In this document: piece after piece, positions 26,227 to 35,278 of the stretch
Layout of the letters: every line of letters starts with the position of its first letter
How positions within the stretch are numbered: position 1 is the first letter of the stretch
Assembly: GCA_910584845.1 (NCBI GenBank)
Contig: CAJUDH010000003.1
Coordinates: forward strand, 124,001-188,000
Length of the DNA: 64,000 nt
Origin: an uncultured Lachnospiraceae bacterium
GTDB lineage: Bacteria; Bacillota; Clostridia; Lachnospirales; Lachnospiraceae
Reading direction: 5' to 3'
Translations under genes and position numbers: made by a program
Notes under the pieces: model-generated
The model's input: the letters and a program-made list of their open reading frames with translations, nothing else
Told to the model about the DNA's origin: nothing
Databases searched by the model: none

Positions 26227-26936
26227 AGCCGTTTATTATCTGTGAACATGTAGGTTTTGGATATGAAAACCAAGACGCGGTGGTGGATTTAAGCCTGGAA
26301 GTGGAGCCTGGAGATTACCTGTGCATTGTGGGGGCCAACGGGTCCGGGAAAAGCACGTTGGTCAAGGGGATTTTGGGGCTTTTAAAACCCACTTCAGGCA
26401 AACTGGCCGTGGCGGAGGAGCTGCGCCGCAGCGGCATCGGCTATCTGCCCCAGCAGACGGCGGCCCAAAAGGACTTTCCGGCCACGGTTTATGAAGTGGT
26501 GGTCTCGGGGACCCTAAGCCGTAGGGGGAACCGCCCCTTTTATTCCAAAAGGGAAAAGTCGCTGGCAGGGCGGAACATGGAACGGCTGGGGATCTATGGC
26601 TTGCGCCGCCAATGCTACCGGGAGCTGTCCGGGGGGCAGCAGCAGCGGGTTTTAATAGCCCGGGCCTTGTGCGCCACAAAACAGATGCTTATATTGGACG
26701 AACCGATCACCGGTTTAGACCCGGCGGCCATCCAGGGGTTTTACCGTTTGGTCAAAGAACTGAACCAAAACGACGGGATTACCATTATCATGGTCTCCCA
26801 TGACATCCACAATGTGGTTACCCAAGCCAATAAGGTCCTCCACATGCAGCAGCGGGCGCTGTTTTACGGTTCGGCGGCAGATTACCGGAAAAGCGCAGCG
26901 GGGCGGGAGTTTTTGGGGGAAGGGCCGGAAGGATGA
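26223..26936 (+). CDS. Zinc/manganese ABC transporter ATP-binding protein (ZnuC-like)
   Basis: 237-residue ATPase. Walker A GANGSGKST, Q-loop YLPQQTAAQKDFPATV, signature LSGGQQQRVLIARAL, Walker B LILDEPITGLDPA and H-loop VSHDIHNV. The ATGA overlap with the preceding lipoprotein gene indicates coupling. The partner permease starts 71 nt downstream. Confidence 0.93.
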   Translation: MKPFIICEHVGFGYENQDAVVDLSLEVEPGDYLCIVGANGSGKSTLVKGILGLLKPTSGKLAVAEELRRSGIGYLPQQTAAQKDFPATVYEVVVSGTLSRRGNRPFYSKREKSLAGRNMERLGIYGLRRQCYRELSGGQQQRVLIARALCATKQMLILDEPITGLDPAAIQGFYRLVKELNQNDGITIIMVSHDIHNVVTQANKVLHMQQRALFYGSAADYRKSAAGREFLGEGPEG

Positions 26937-27007
26937 AAAAGCGGCGGGGAGAAAGGGAAGGCAGATATGGCAAGGAAAGCCCATAGAAGGCTGGGAGGTG
27001 ATGGCGG

Positions 27008-27826
27008 ATGGGAATAGTAGGGGAGATGTTATCTTACCCGTTTTTGGTGCGGGCTTTTGTGGGAGGGATATTGATTTCCCTTTGCGCGGCGCTTTTAGGG
27101 GTCAGCCTGGTGTTGAAACGGTATTCCATGATCGGGGACGGCCTGTCCCATGTATCTTTTGGCGCGCTATCCATAGCGATAGCCATAGGATGGTCGCCTT
27201 TGGCTGTCTCCCTCCCCGTAGTGGCTTTGGCTGCCTTTTTCCTGTTGCGGCTTACGGAAAACAGCAAGGTAAAAAGTGATGCGGCCATTGGGATGATTTC
27301 CGCCTCGTCCCTTGCAATCGGGATTGTGGCTACGTCCCTGACCACGGGGATGACTACGGACGTCAGTAGCTATATGTTTGGCAGCATCCTTGCCATGAGC
27401 CGGGGGGATGTAGCCCTTAGCGCCGTGCTTTCCCTGGTGGTACTGGGGCTGTTTGTGTTTTCTTACCATAAAATTTTTGCCGTTACTTTTGACGAAAGTT
27501 TTGCCAAGGCGACAGGGGTGAAAGTGGAGTTTTATAACATAATGACCGCCATGCTGACGGCTGTGGCCATTGTGCTGGGGATGCGTATGATGGGGGCTAT
27601 GTTGATTTCCAGCCTCATTATTTTCCCTTCCCTTACTGCCATGCGCCTGTTTAAAAGTTTTCGGGGGGTGGTATGGTGTTCCGGGGTATTGTCAGCCCTA
27701 TGTTTTTGCATTGGCATGGTACTGTCTTACCGGCTGTCAACACCGGCGGGGGCCAGCGTGGTACTGGTCAACCTGGCGGCTTTTGCCATGTTTTCTTTGG
27801 TTGGGCTGACGGTTAAAAAGAAGTGA
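27008..27826 (+). CDS. Zinc/manganese ABC transporter permease (ZnuB-like)
   Basis: 272-residue membrane protein of the ABC-3 family with about eight hydrophobic helices. Conserved text includes GVSLVLKRYSMIGDGLSHVSFGAL near the N-terminus and KATGVKVEFYN before helix 5. GGGAGGTG precedes the ATG at 27008. It completes the importer encoded by the two preceding genes. I see no clear Zur box upstream of the operon. Confidence 0.93.
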   Translation: MGIVGEMLSYPFLVRAFVGGILISLCAALLGVSLVLKRYSMIGDGLSHVSFGALSIAIAIGWSPLAVSLPVVALAAFFLLRLTENSKVKSDAAIGMISASSLAIGIVATSLTTGMTTDVSSYMFGSILAMSRGDVALSAVLSLVVLGLFVFSYHKIFAVTFDESFAKATGVKVEFYNIMTAMLTAVAIVLGMRMMGAMLISSLIIFPSLTAMRLFKSFRGVVWCSGVLSALCFCIGMVLSYRLSTPAGASVVLVNLAAFAMFSLVGLTVKKK

Positions 27827-27833
27827 CTTTGAC

Positions 27834-27862
27834 TTGTAAATTGCAGTATTTTAAGCTATAAT
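27834..27862 (+). promoter_or_regulatory. Promoter of the GGDEF-EAL-like gene
   Basis: TTGTAA (27834-27839), 17-bp spacer, perfect TATAAT (27857-27862), about 90 nt upstream of the ATG at 27958. Confidence 0.7.
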
Positions 27863-27957
27863 TGTACTGGCGTTGCGGTGAAGGCACCTGGAATGCCGCA
27901 TACCGGCATGTATGGAAACGGCATTTACACGATAATACTGATAGGGGAGAAGAAAAC

Positions 27958-29334
27958 ATGGGTTTATTTTGGAAAAAAGAAGGACCTTTGGACATGGAGT
28001 CAGCCAAACGGCTGGCCGCCGAACAGGCACTGATGGAGAATAAAAAGCAAAGCGATAGCAGAACCTGCTATAACCATTTGGAGGCCCAGTTCTTATTAGG
28101 CTATACCGGCGTGGTACTGAAGATTCATATTAACAATTTTAAGCGCATGAATGATTTGTTCGGCTTCGAGTATTGCGAGGAATTGCTGGATGACATTTTG
28201 AATTACCTGGAGCAGAAGACCCGCTGTACGGTTTATCGTTACGTAGGCGTAGAGTTTATCATTATTTTGAGGGACCGCACGGTAGGGGAAGCCTCACGGC
28301 TGGCCGAGCAGTTGACCCAGCGGTTTGAATATAGCTGGACTGTGGGAGAGACCGATTGTTTGTGCTCCATCCAGATCGGCCTATGTGCTTACCCCGGTTA
28401 TGCCACCAATGCGGCGGATATGCTCAAGTGCCTGGATTTGGCCTTGACCAGCGCGTCGGAGATGGAAGGCAGCCAGTGCGTGGTTTACGACAGCAAACTC
28501 CATACCCAGTTCCAGCGCCGCCAGTCCATTGCCCGTTATCTGGGCAAAGCGTTGTCAAAGCAGGAGATTGAAATGCGTTACCGCCCCACCTATGACGTAG
28601 CCAAGGGGTGCTTTACCCGGGCGGAGTTTTATATGCGGATTTTTGTCAAGGATTTGGGCATGGTAGGCAGTGCGGAATTTTTGCCTATTGCCGAGGATTC
28701 GGGCCAGATCCGCCTAGTGGAATATTTTGCCCTTGACAAGTCGGCGAGCATGATTGACCTGCTGCTAAGGGAGAACAAAGAGTTTGAATCCATAGCCGTC
28801 CCGATTTCCCCGGTGCTTTTATTACAGGGTGATTTCCTAGGGGAGGTTGAGAGGATCATCCGGTCATATGAGATCCCTGCAGGGAAACTGGCTATCGAGA
28901 TTGACGAGTATGCGGTCAACATGGCTTATGGCAATATTACCATGTTAATGCAGGAGTTGTCAGACATGGGAATCGAACTGATTTTGAATAATTTCGGTTC
29001 TGGCAATTCGGCTTTGAGCCGGGTACTGGAACTGCCGGTGGATACCTTGAAGCTGGACCGGATGTTCGTATGGCAATTGGAAAACAATCCCCAATCGGAG
29101 CCGGTGATTGAAGGCCTGGTACATATTGCAAAGCACATGGGCAAAAAGCTCATTGCCGAAGGTGTGGAAACCCAAAGGCAGGCCGAACTTTTAAAGCAGT
29201 ATGGCTGCAACATGCAGCAAGGCTTTTTCTATGCCCCCACCATGCCGGAGAACAACCTCCTTTCTGTCTTGAACCGTTCCCTGGACGGCACGCGGGGGCT
29301 GGTGGAAGAGCAAAAACAAGTGTTGAAGCGGTAA
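27958..29334 (+). CDS. Degenerate GGDEF-EAL protein (probable inactive c-di-GMP effector)
   Basis: 458 residues from the ATG at 27958 (GGGGAGAAG upstream). A GGDEF-like domain (about 40-170) carries YVGVEF in place of GGDEF. An EAL-like domain (about 185-445) has RAEFYMR for EALxR, EIDEYAV for the ExTE site, LNNFGSG for the DDFGTG loop and DRMFV for DKxF, while EGVET and QGFFYAPTMP persist. Loss of several metal-binding acidic residues argues against cyclase and phosphodiesterase activity. No transmembrane segment, so cytosolic. Monocistronic, with its own promoter and terminator. Confidence 0.85.
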   Translation: MGLFWKKEGPLDMESAKRLAAEQALMENKKQSDSRTCYNHLEAQFLLGYTGVVLKIHINNFKRMNDLFGFEYCEELLDDILNYLEQKTRCTVYRYVGVEFIIILRDRTVGEASRLAEQLTQRFEYSWTVGETDCLCSIQIGLCAYPGYATNAADMLKCLDLALTSASEMEGSQCVVYDSKLHTQFQRRQSIARYLGKALSKQEIEMRYRPTYDVAKGCFTRAEFYMRIFVKDLGMVGSAEFLPIAEDSGQIRLVEYFALDKSASMIDLLLRENKEFESIAVPISPVLLLQGDFLGEVERIIRSYEIPAGKLAIEIDEYAVNMAYGNITMLMQELSDMGIELILNNFGSGNSALSRVLELPVDTLKLDRMFVWQLENNPQSEPVIEGLVHIAKHMGKKLIAEGVETQRQAELLKQYGCNMQQGFFYAPTMPENNLLSVLNRSLDGTRGLVEEQKQVLKR

Positions 29335-29374
29335 TGGCAAAGGCGGTACCCTTTGCATGAAAAAGGATATTTCG

Positions 29375-29404
29375 GGGACACTGATTTGAGTGTCCCTGTT
29401 TTTT
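29375..29404 (+). terminator. Rho-independent terminator of the GGDEF-EAL-like gene
   Basis: GGGACACT (29375-29382) pairs with AGTGTCCC (29389-29396) around GATTTG, followed by TGTTTTTT. Confidence 0.9.
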
Positions 29405-29938
29405 ATGCGCAGGGGTGCGAAGTGAAAATAGCTGCTGTTGCAGCACGCACCCCGCGCGGCGAGTAGGGAAGAAATCTCCCCTACTCGATTTTCAGTTAGA
29501 AAATTGTGCCTTATGAAACAAAACGCCTCCAGGGCGCATGACGTGCAAGGGAAAGGGCTGCTGCCGCGCTCCGGCCCAAGGGCTTGGCGGGCCGGGATCC
29601 CTGACCCCTTATATGGAAGGGCTGCCCGGCGCCTATGGGGAGGCCAAGCTCTATGTGCCGGCCCATAGCCGGCGCAACGAAACGGATATGGGCAATGGGG
29701 CGCTTTGATGTCTGGCGGACGTCCGTTTTGCGTGGACCGGGGCGGAACAAAGGCTGCCCGGCCAGATTACGGATACCGCCGGCAGCAGGCTGCCCGGCGC
29801 CGGCAGCGCTGCCTGGAAACGGGAAAAGCGGGGCAAAGGTTTTCCGGCGCGGATAACCGGTTTTCACCGGGCAGCCGGCCAACGTCAAAAGCGGCAAGGG
29901 ATAATCGGCAGGCAGGATAGAAAGGCATCAGGAATGCA
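29405..29938. other. Intergenic stretch without a recognisable gene
   Basis: About 530 bp that is GC-rich and has several short open frames on both strands, none with a good ribosome binding site or recognisable family. A perfect 9-bp stem (CGAGTAGGG at 29460-29468 with CCCTACTCG at 29479-29487, then ATTTTC) looks like a second terminator. The remainder, rich in GCCGG/CCGGC and GGGCTGCCCGG motifs, may be decayed coding DNA. Confidence 0.4.
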
Positions 29939-29980
29939 ATGGCAGATAAAAATATGGCAGTCGGGAAGGAGTCGGAAAAG

Positions 29981-31498
29981 ATGAAAGGTAAACAAAAGGC
30001 AGGCGGTACCTACGAGAAACTAAAACCTTATTTGGAACAGGCTATGGCCTTGCAGACGGCGTTGATGTTGTTTGAATGGGACAATGAAACTTTGGCGCCG
30101 AAAAAGGCCGGGCCTTATACGGCAAAGGTGCAGGGGGCTTTATCTGTGCTTTACCAGGACCTTATGGCCGGGGAGCCGGTAAAATCGCTGCTGTCCCAAT
30201 GCCAGGAAGAGGAAGGGCTGACCGAGGCAGAACGGGCCATTGTCCGGGAAGCGGTGGAGGAAAAAGAAAGGCTGGAATGCATTCCGCCAGACGAGTACCG
30301 TGCATTTCAGGAGCTGGTGTCAAAATCTACCCGGATTTGGGCTAAAGCCAGGGAAGGCCAAGATTTTGAGGCATTTGCCCCTACATTGGAGAAGATTATT
30401 TTTTATCAAAAAAAGTTTGCCGGATACCGGGCAAAAAAGGGGCAAAAATTATATGACGTAATGTTGGACCATTATGAAAAAGGGTTTTCCATGGAAAAGC
30501 TGGATGAATTTTTCGGGTTGCTGAAAAAAGAGCTGGTACCTTTGCTGCACCGGATACAGGATAGTGGCGTGGAGGTGGAAACCGGGTTCCTGAAAGGGGG
30601 GTACCCTCCTGAAAAACAGCGGGAATTAGCAGAGTACCTGGCAGAATATGTGGGTTTTGATTTTGAGAAAGGGGTGCTGTCAGAAAGCGCCCATCCATTT
30701 ACCACAAACCTGCACAACCATGATGTCCGAATGACTACCCATTACAAAGAGCGCATGGACAGTTCCCTGTTTTCCGTGATCCATGAGTCGGGCCACGCAA
30801 TTTATGAGATGGGGGTGGCGGATGAGTTGACCCAGACCCTGGTGGGGCAGGGGGCATCGATGGGGATGCATGAATCCCAGTCCCGTTTTTTTGAAAATAT
30901 AGTCGGGCGTGACGAGGCCTTTTGGGAACCAATATACCCAAAGCTTCAGGAACTATTTCCGGAAAAGCTAAGGGACGTTTCCCGAAAGGATTTTGTGCGG
31001 GCCGTCAATCAGGTACAGCCGGGGCTAATCCGGACCGAGGCAGACGAGCTGACTTATAGCTTGCATGTGCTGATCCGGTATGAACTGGAGAAACAGTTAA
31101 TTGAGGATGGCCTGGATGTGGAAAAACTTCCCGGGTTGTGGGCAGACAAGTATGAAGAATATCTGGGTATCCGCCCCCAAAATCCTGCAGAAGGGGTGCT
31201 GCAGGACATCCATTGGGCCCAGGGGTCGTTCGGATACTTCCCCTCCTATGCCCTGGGAAGCGCGTTTGCGGCGCAGATGGCAGCTTTTATGAAGAAAAGC
31301 ATGGACTTTGGGGAGCTTTTGCGAAAAGGGGAGGTGAAGGTGATCCGGGAAACGCTGCGGGGCCATATCCACCGGTTTGGCAAGCTACGGGACAGCCGGA
31401 GGCTGCTTAAGGATATGACGGGGGAAGACTTCAACCCCCAATATTATGTGGAATATTTGAAGGGAAAGTATGGGGAATTGTATGGGATAGGGGGGTAA
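29981..31498 (+). CDS. M32-family metallocarboxypeptidase
   Basis: Zinc carboxypeptidase of the thermostable carboxypeptidase 1 (Taq) family, about 505 residues, cytosolic. The start at 29981 (MKGKQKAGG) is preferred for GGAAGGAG 9 nt upstream; in-frame ATGs at 29939 and 29954 are possible. The zinc motif is HESGH (His268, Glu269, His272), followed by GMHESQSRFFEN supplying the third ligand. DNETLAPKKAG near the N-terminus and the C-terminal GSFGYFPSYALGSAFAAQ are family hallmarks. Precedes the subtilisin gene by about 85 nt and may be co-transcribed with it. Confidence 0.93.
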   Translation: MKGKQKAGGTYEKLKPYLEQAMALQTALMLFEWDNETLAPKKAGPYTAKVQGALSVLYQDLMAGEPVKSLLSQCQEEEGLTEAERAIVREAVEEKERLECIPPDEYRAFQELVSKSTRIWAKAREGQDFEAFAPTLEKIIFYQKKFAGYRAKKGQKLYDVMLDHYEKGFSMEKLDEFFGLLKKELVPLLHRIQDSGVEVETGFLKGGYPPEKQRELAEYLAEYVGFDFEKGVLSESAHPFTTNLHNHDVRMTTHYKERMDSSLFSVIHESGHAIYEMGVADELTQTLVGQGASMGMHESQSRFFENIVGRDEAFWEPIYPKLQELFPEKLRDVSRKDFVRAVNQVQPGLIRTEADELTYSLHVLIRYELEKQLIEDGLDVEKLPGLWADKYEEYLGIRPQNPAEGVLQDIHWAQGSFGYFPSYALGSAFAAQMAAFMKKSMDFGELLRKGEVKVIRETLRGHIHRFGKLRDSRRLLKDMTGEDFNPQYYVEYLKGKYGELYGIGG

Positions 31499-31582
31499 AG
31501 GGACAGGGGAAGGATGTATTATGAATGTTTTGGCATAGTGGAGGCATACAATGGCAGGGAACGGAAAGATTGGGGGAAACCT

Positions 31583-33376
31583 ATGCCAAATCAGAAGCTG
31601 GAAAATTTGCTGAACCTTTCTCTGGAGGTATCGCCTGGGGAGCGGGCCAGATCCCAGGAGCTGGAAACCGGATACCTGCCGGGGGAGCGCTCCTGGGAAT
31701 TGATTGTGAAATATTCGGGGAGTTTGGATGGGGTGCGGGATCTGGGCGTGCAGGTAGAAGAGATGAGGAACGAGTATGCGGTTTTTGTCATACCGGAAGA
31801 TTTGATTGACCAGGTCAGTGCGCTGCCGCAAATTGAATATGTGGAGAAACCAAAGAGGCTGTTTTTTGCCGTAAACCGGGCAAAAGCAGCTTCTTGCATT
31901 AATATCCTGCAAGAGCCGCCAAGGAATTTGACCGGGAAAGGCGTGCTGGTGGCAGTGTTGGATTCGGGGATTGACTATTTCCATGAAGATTTCCGTAACC
32001 CCGACGGCACCACCCGGATCGTAGCCCTGTGGGATCAGATCCTGGAGCGGGTGTTTACCAGGGAGGAGATCAATCAGGCTTTGGAGATGGGAACCAGGAC
32101 AGAGGCCAGGGAATTGGTGCCTTCGGTAGACGGAAGCGGGCATGGGACTTCCGTGGCCGGGATTGCGGCCGGAAACGGGCGGGAATCCGACGGGGCCTAC
32201 CGGGGGGTGGCCTATGAGAGTGAGCTTTTGGTAGTAAAGCTGGGAAATGCCCGCGAGGAAGGTTTTCCCCGCACCACACAACTGATGCGGGCAGTGGATT
32301 TTGCGGTGGGGCGGGCGGTGGACATGGGGATGCCTCTGGCGGTAAATATTAGTTTTGGCAATACCTATGGGTCCCATGACGGGACTGGGCTTTTGGAAAC
32401 GTTTCTGGATGACATCGGGAATTACGGACGGACGACCATTGTAGCGGGGAGCGGGAATGAAGGGGCGGCAGCCGGGCATTTGTCAGGTACGTTCCCTTTG
32501 GCAGGGGGAAGGCCGGCAGGGACAGGCCCATTGGGAGGGGCGGCAGCCGGGGGCGGTTTTCTGCCTGGCAGTTCGGGAATCGGCAAATATGGGGAGGTGC
32601 TGGCAGAACTGTCGGTGGCCCCTTATGAATCCGGGGTCAGCGTCCAGCTATGGAAGGCATATTCAGACCAGTTTACGGTGAGCTTACAGGCCCCTTCCGG
32701 AGAAAGGCTGGGGCCTTTATCGGAGCAGCTGGGGCCTGTGCGTTTTCGTTATCAGAGGACACAGGTGCTGGTATACTACGGGAAGCCGGGGCCTTTCAGT
32801 ACGGCCCAGGAGATTTATTTTGACTTTGTGCCAGATGAGGGAAACTATGTCGAGAGCGGGATCTGGACTTTCCGTCTGGAACCTCAAAGGATTGTGCAAG
32901 GGCGGTATGACTTCTGGCTGCCGTCCTCGGCTGTACTGAACTTTTCCACCCGTTTTCTGGGGGCTACGCCGGATACGACCCTGACAGTCCCGTCAACGGC
33001 GGCAAAAGTGATTACGGTAGGGGCCTATGACAGCGGAACCAATGCCTATGCAGATTTTTCGGGCAGGGGATTTACCCGCATGACAAAACAGGTGAAGCCG
33101 GACCTGTGTGCGCCGGGGGTGGGGTTGATGGCGCCGGGCAACGGGGGAGGATACCGTTCGGTGACCGGGACTTCCTTTGCAGCGCCGGTGGTGTCAGGGA
33201 GCGCAGCGCTTTTGATGCAGTGGGGGGTTGTGGACGGGAATGACCCTTTTTTGTATGGGGAGAAGGTAAAGGCTTATTTAAGGAGGGGTGCCAAGGAACT
33301 GCCGGGGTTTACGGAGTACCCGAACCCGCAGGTGGGGTGGGGGGCGCTGTGTGTGAGGGATAGTTTGCCGGGGTAG
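31583..33376 (+). CDS. S8 subtilisin-like serine protease (Csp-like)
   Basis: 597 residues from the ATG at 31583, with a GGGGG-type ribosome binding site; the 23 codons upstream look non-coding. Catalytic triad: Asp127 (AVLDSGIDY), His187 (DGSGHGTSVAG) and Ser531 (GTSFAAPVVSG). A large insertion between His and Ser (about 320-470) carries a beta-rich domain, and an N-terminal segment precedes the catalytic domain. This layout resembles clostridial Csp germination proteases and related Lachnospiraceae paralogues. No signal peptide is apparent. All three catalytic residues are present, so it is probably active. Confidence 0.88.
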   Translation: MPNQKLENLLNLSLEVSPGERARSQELETGYLPGERSWELIVKYSGSLDGVRDLGVQVEEMRNEYAVFVIPEDLIDQVSALPQIEYVEKPKRLFFAVNRAKAASCINILQEPPRNLTGKGVLVAVLDSGIDYFHEDFRNPDGTTRIVALWDQILERVFTREEINQALEMGTRTEARELVPSVDGSGHGTSVAGIAAGNGRESDGAYRGVAYESELLVVKLGNAREEGFPRTTQLMRAVDFAVGRAVDMGMPLAVNISFGNTYGSHDGTGLLETFLDDIGNYGRTTIVAGSGNEGAAAGHLSGTFPLAGGRPAGTGPLGGAAAGGGFLPGSSGIGKYGEVLAELSVAPYESGVSVQLWKAYSDQFTVSLQAPSGERLGPLSEQLGPVRFRYQRTQVLVYYGKPGPFSTAQEIYFDFVPDEGNYVESGIWTFRLEPQRIVQGRYDFWLPSSAVLNFSTRFLGATPDTTLTVPSTAAKVITVGAYDSGTNAYADFSGRGFTRMTKQVKPDLCAPGVGLMAPGNGGGYRSVTGTSFAAPVVSGSAALLMQWGVVDGNDPFLYGEKVKAYLRRGAKELPGFTEYPNPQVGWGALCVRDSLPG

Positions 33377-33549
33377 ATAAGTTATTGATGTAAATGTATG
33401 AAAATTCATGGCACTTTTCGGCAAAGCGAGATATAATATATTTTATGAATCGAAACTAAGTTTCTAACAATCGTTTTTTAACTTGATTAAGGGTCAGTTT
33501 CAGGTGCAGCCTGGGGTGCCTGGCAAAGACCATTATCCGGATCGTTTAT

Positions 33550-33843
33550 ATGATTACTTTTGCCTTGCCGCAGGGGAAAAGCATGTTCAACTGTTTCATG
33601 ATTTGGAAAGAGAGAAATTTGCTGATATTTGCTGCGGTTATTTTCTGGGGTTATAATACGCTGTATGATTCTGCTACAAGTGGGATTGGGCCTACAGAAC
33701 AGGCTCTTATGGAGGCTGTTGATCGATTGGGGGATTATAACATTTGCATAACAGACCGGGAGTTTCTTACAGAGAAAAGTTCAAGTATGGACACTTGCTT
33801 AGCAGTAGATTTTGTAGGTGGGTACCTGGCAGATTTTGGATGA
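33550..33843 (+). pseudogene. Unrecognised ORF in AT-rich decayed segment (33377-34065)
   Basis: A 97-codon frame (GYNTLYDSATSGIGPTEQAL, then GDYNICITDREFL) reads like real protein sequence, but its start has no ribosome binding site. Plausible coding text also continues in other frames before (YPDRLYDYFCLAAGEKHVQL) and after (LDDLLQNAGFQRM) it. This pattern suggests a multiply frameshifted gene. I cannot name a family. The whole 690-bp segment is visibly AT-richer than its neighbours and holds no intact gene. Confidence 0.35.
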
Positions 33844-34065
33844 TTTGTTGCAAAATGCAGGATTTCAGCGGATGATTTGCTTATACTGGGAGGAACTTCA
33901 TTTGACGTTCAAGAATAATTGTAGCCTATCCGGCAATGTGGGTGGAACCTTTTGAAAAAGATGTTATATATGTCATTGATTTTTGTATTAAATATGCACG
34001 GCCTTATGCAGTACAGAAGATTATTGAGAATAGAAATTCCAAACTAAGAAAAAATCAAGGTAAAC

Positions 34066-34380
34066 TTAGGATATGATTGGAAAAGTCTTACAGCCCTGGG
34101 CCAGATCGGAAAAATCCACCACCGTCAAATCTTGAAAATCAGACTGGTAGAGTTTTTCCCGTATCTGCTTGACAATCTCCGGCGAACCGCGCAGGATGGG
34201 CACAGGAAATTCGATGATGCCAAGATGTCCGTTGCCGCTTTGGCCGGTCACGTCAGCCCCTACCACCTCCGGCATTTTCTTTCCCAGGGTAATCCCCATG
34301 GTTGCCGCCGTATTGGCGATAATGCCCAGGGGTAAGCTCTTGTCAATCACCATGACGCACTTCTCATTTTGCCAGTTCAT
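34066..34380 (-). CDS. DUF2000-family protein, C-terminally short
   Basis: 104 residues matching the start of DUF2000 proteins (KCVMVIDKSLPLGIIANTAATMG, then GADVTGQSGNGHLGI). Members I know of run to about 130-140 residues, so roughly the last 30 are missing; the frame ends at FPIIS exactly where AT-rich foreign-looking DNA begins. It lies immediately downstream of the EamA gene, overlapping it by about 17 nt. It could be a partly functional remnant. Confidence 0.7.
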   Translation of the reverse strand: MNWQNEKCVMVIDKSLPLGIIANTAATMGITLGKKMPEVVGADVTGQSGNGHLGIIEFPVPILRGSPEIVKQIREKLYQSDFQDLTVVDFSDLAQGCKTFPIIS

Positions 34381-35278
34381 TTTGCTTTGCTTCTTTTCTC
34401 AAAAATAGTTTGCTCTCCGACAGGAACAGGCCCGCCAACGTCAGAGCTGTTCCAACAGCGGCCAGGGCGGTGATTTTCTCATGGAGAATTGCCACCGAAG
34501 TCACTACCGTAATCACGGGAACCATGTAGATGTAAACGCTCGTCTTGACCGCTCCCAACGCCTTGACCGCGAAATTCCAGGTGACAAAGCACAGGGCCGA
34601 TGCGCCTAATCCCAAAAAGAGGATGTTGAACAGGTACACAGAGTTTGCAAACCTTGTTAAATCCAGTTTGAAATCAAACAGAAAAAGTGTTGGGAGCATA
34701 AATAGGATGCCGTAACAGAACACTCGCCGGGTGGTGAGAATGGTGTGGTAGCCGTAACCGCTGATTTTCTTTGTCAGCACAGAATAACAGGCCCAAATCA
34801 GTGCGGCCATCAACGCCAGCAAGTCCCCGGTGGGGTTTAGTTCCAGCTTGGAGCCGTTGAAGCTGATAAGGGCAATTCCGGCCATTGCGACTACAAAGCC
34901 AACAAAAAAGGTAGTACGTGGCTTTTCCTCTTTCAAGAACTGGTGGGACAGGATTGCCGTGAAAAATGGGGCTACGGAGATAATCACCCCGACATTGGAG
35001 GCCATTGTGTAGGTAAGCGCGATATTTTCCAGCAGATAGTAAAGGCATATTCCACACAGGCCCGCTGCGGCAAAGGTCAATTCCTGCAGCAGGGTTGTCC
35101 CTCTCAAACGGCGGGGGTAAACAACCAACAGTGCAAGCAGTCCCATAACAAAGCGAAAAAACAATATTTCTACTGGCTGGAAGTCCGCCAGCAGAATTTT
35201 GGTGGAGATAAAGGTCGTTCCCCAAATGATAATCGTAAGCAGGGCAAAGAAGTGGCCCGCTGTGCCGTTACCCTTCAT
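34364..35278 (-). CDS. EamA/DMT-family transporter
   Basis: 304-residue integral membrane protein with about ten hydrophobic helices in two EamA repeats (FALLTIIIWGTTFISTKILL at the N-terminus; LMAALIWACYSVLTKKIS in the second half). The start at 35278 (MKGNG) is supported by GGAGGGAATACCGT. The drug/metabolite transporter superfamily exports amino acids, nucleobases or drugs; no substrate can be assigned. Its start overlaps the end of the AraC-type regulator gene by 11 nt, suggesting the regulator controls it. Confidence 0.9.
   Translation of the reverse strand: MKGNGTAGHFFALLTIIIWGTTFISTKILLADFQPVEILFFRFVMGLLALLVVYPRRLRGTTLLQELTFAAAGLCGICLYYLLENIALTYTMASNVGVIISVAPFFTAILSHQFLKEEKPRTTFFVGFVVAMAGIALISFNGSKLELNPTGDLLALMAALIWACYSVLTKKISGYGYHTILTTRRVFCYGILFMLPTLFLFDFKLDLTRFANSVYLFNILFLGLGASALCFVTWNFAVKALGAVKTSVYIYMVPVITVVTSVAILHEKITALAAVGTALTLAGLFLSESKLFLRKEAKQNELAK

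Noticed and set aside
31385..32479. 364-codon minus-strand ORF
   Set aside because: Antisense to the subtilisin gene, which has an intact catalytic triad; composition is unlike a real protein and there is no ribosome binding site.
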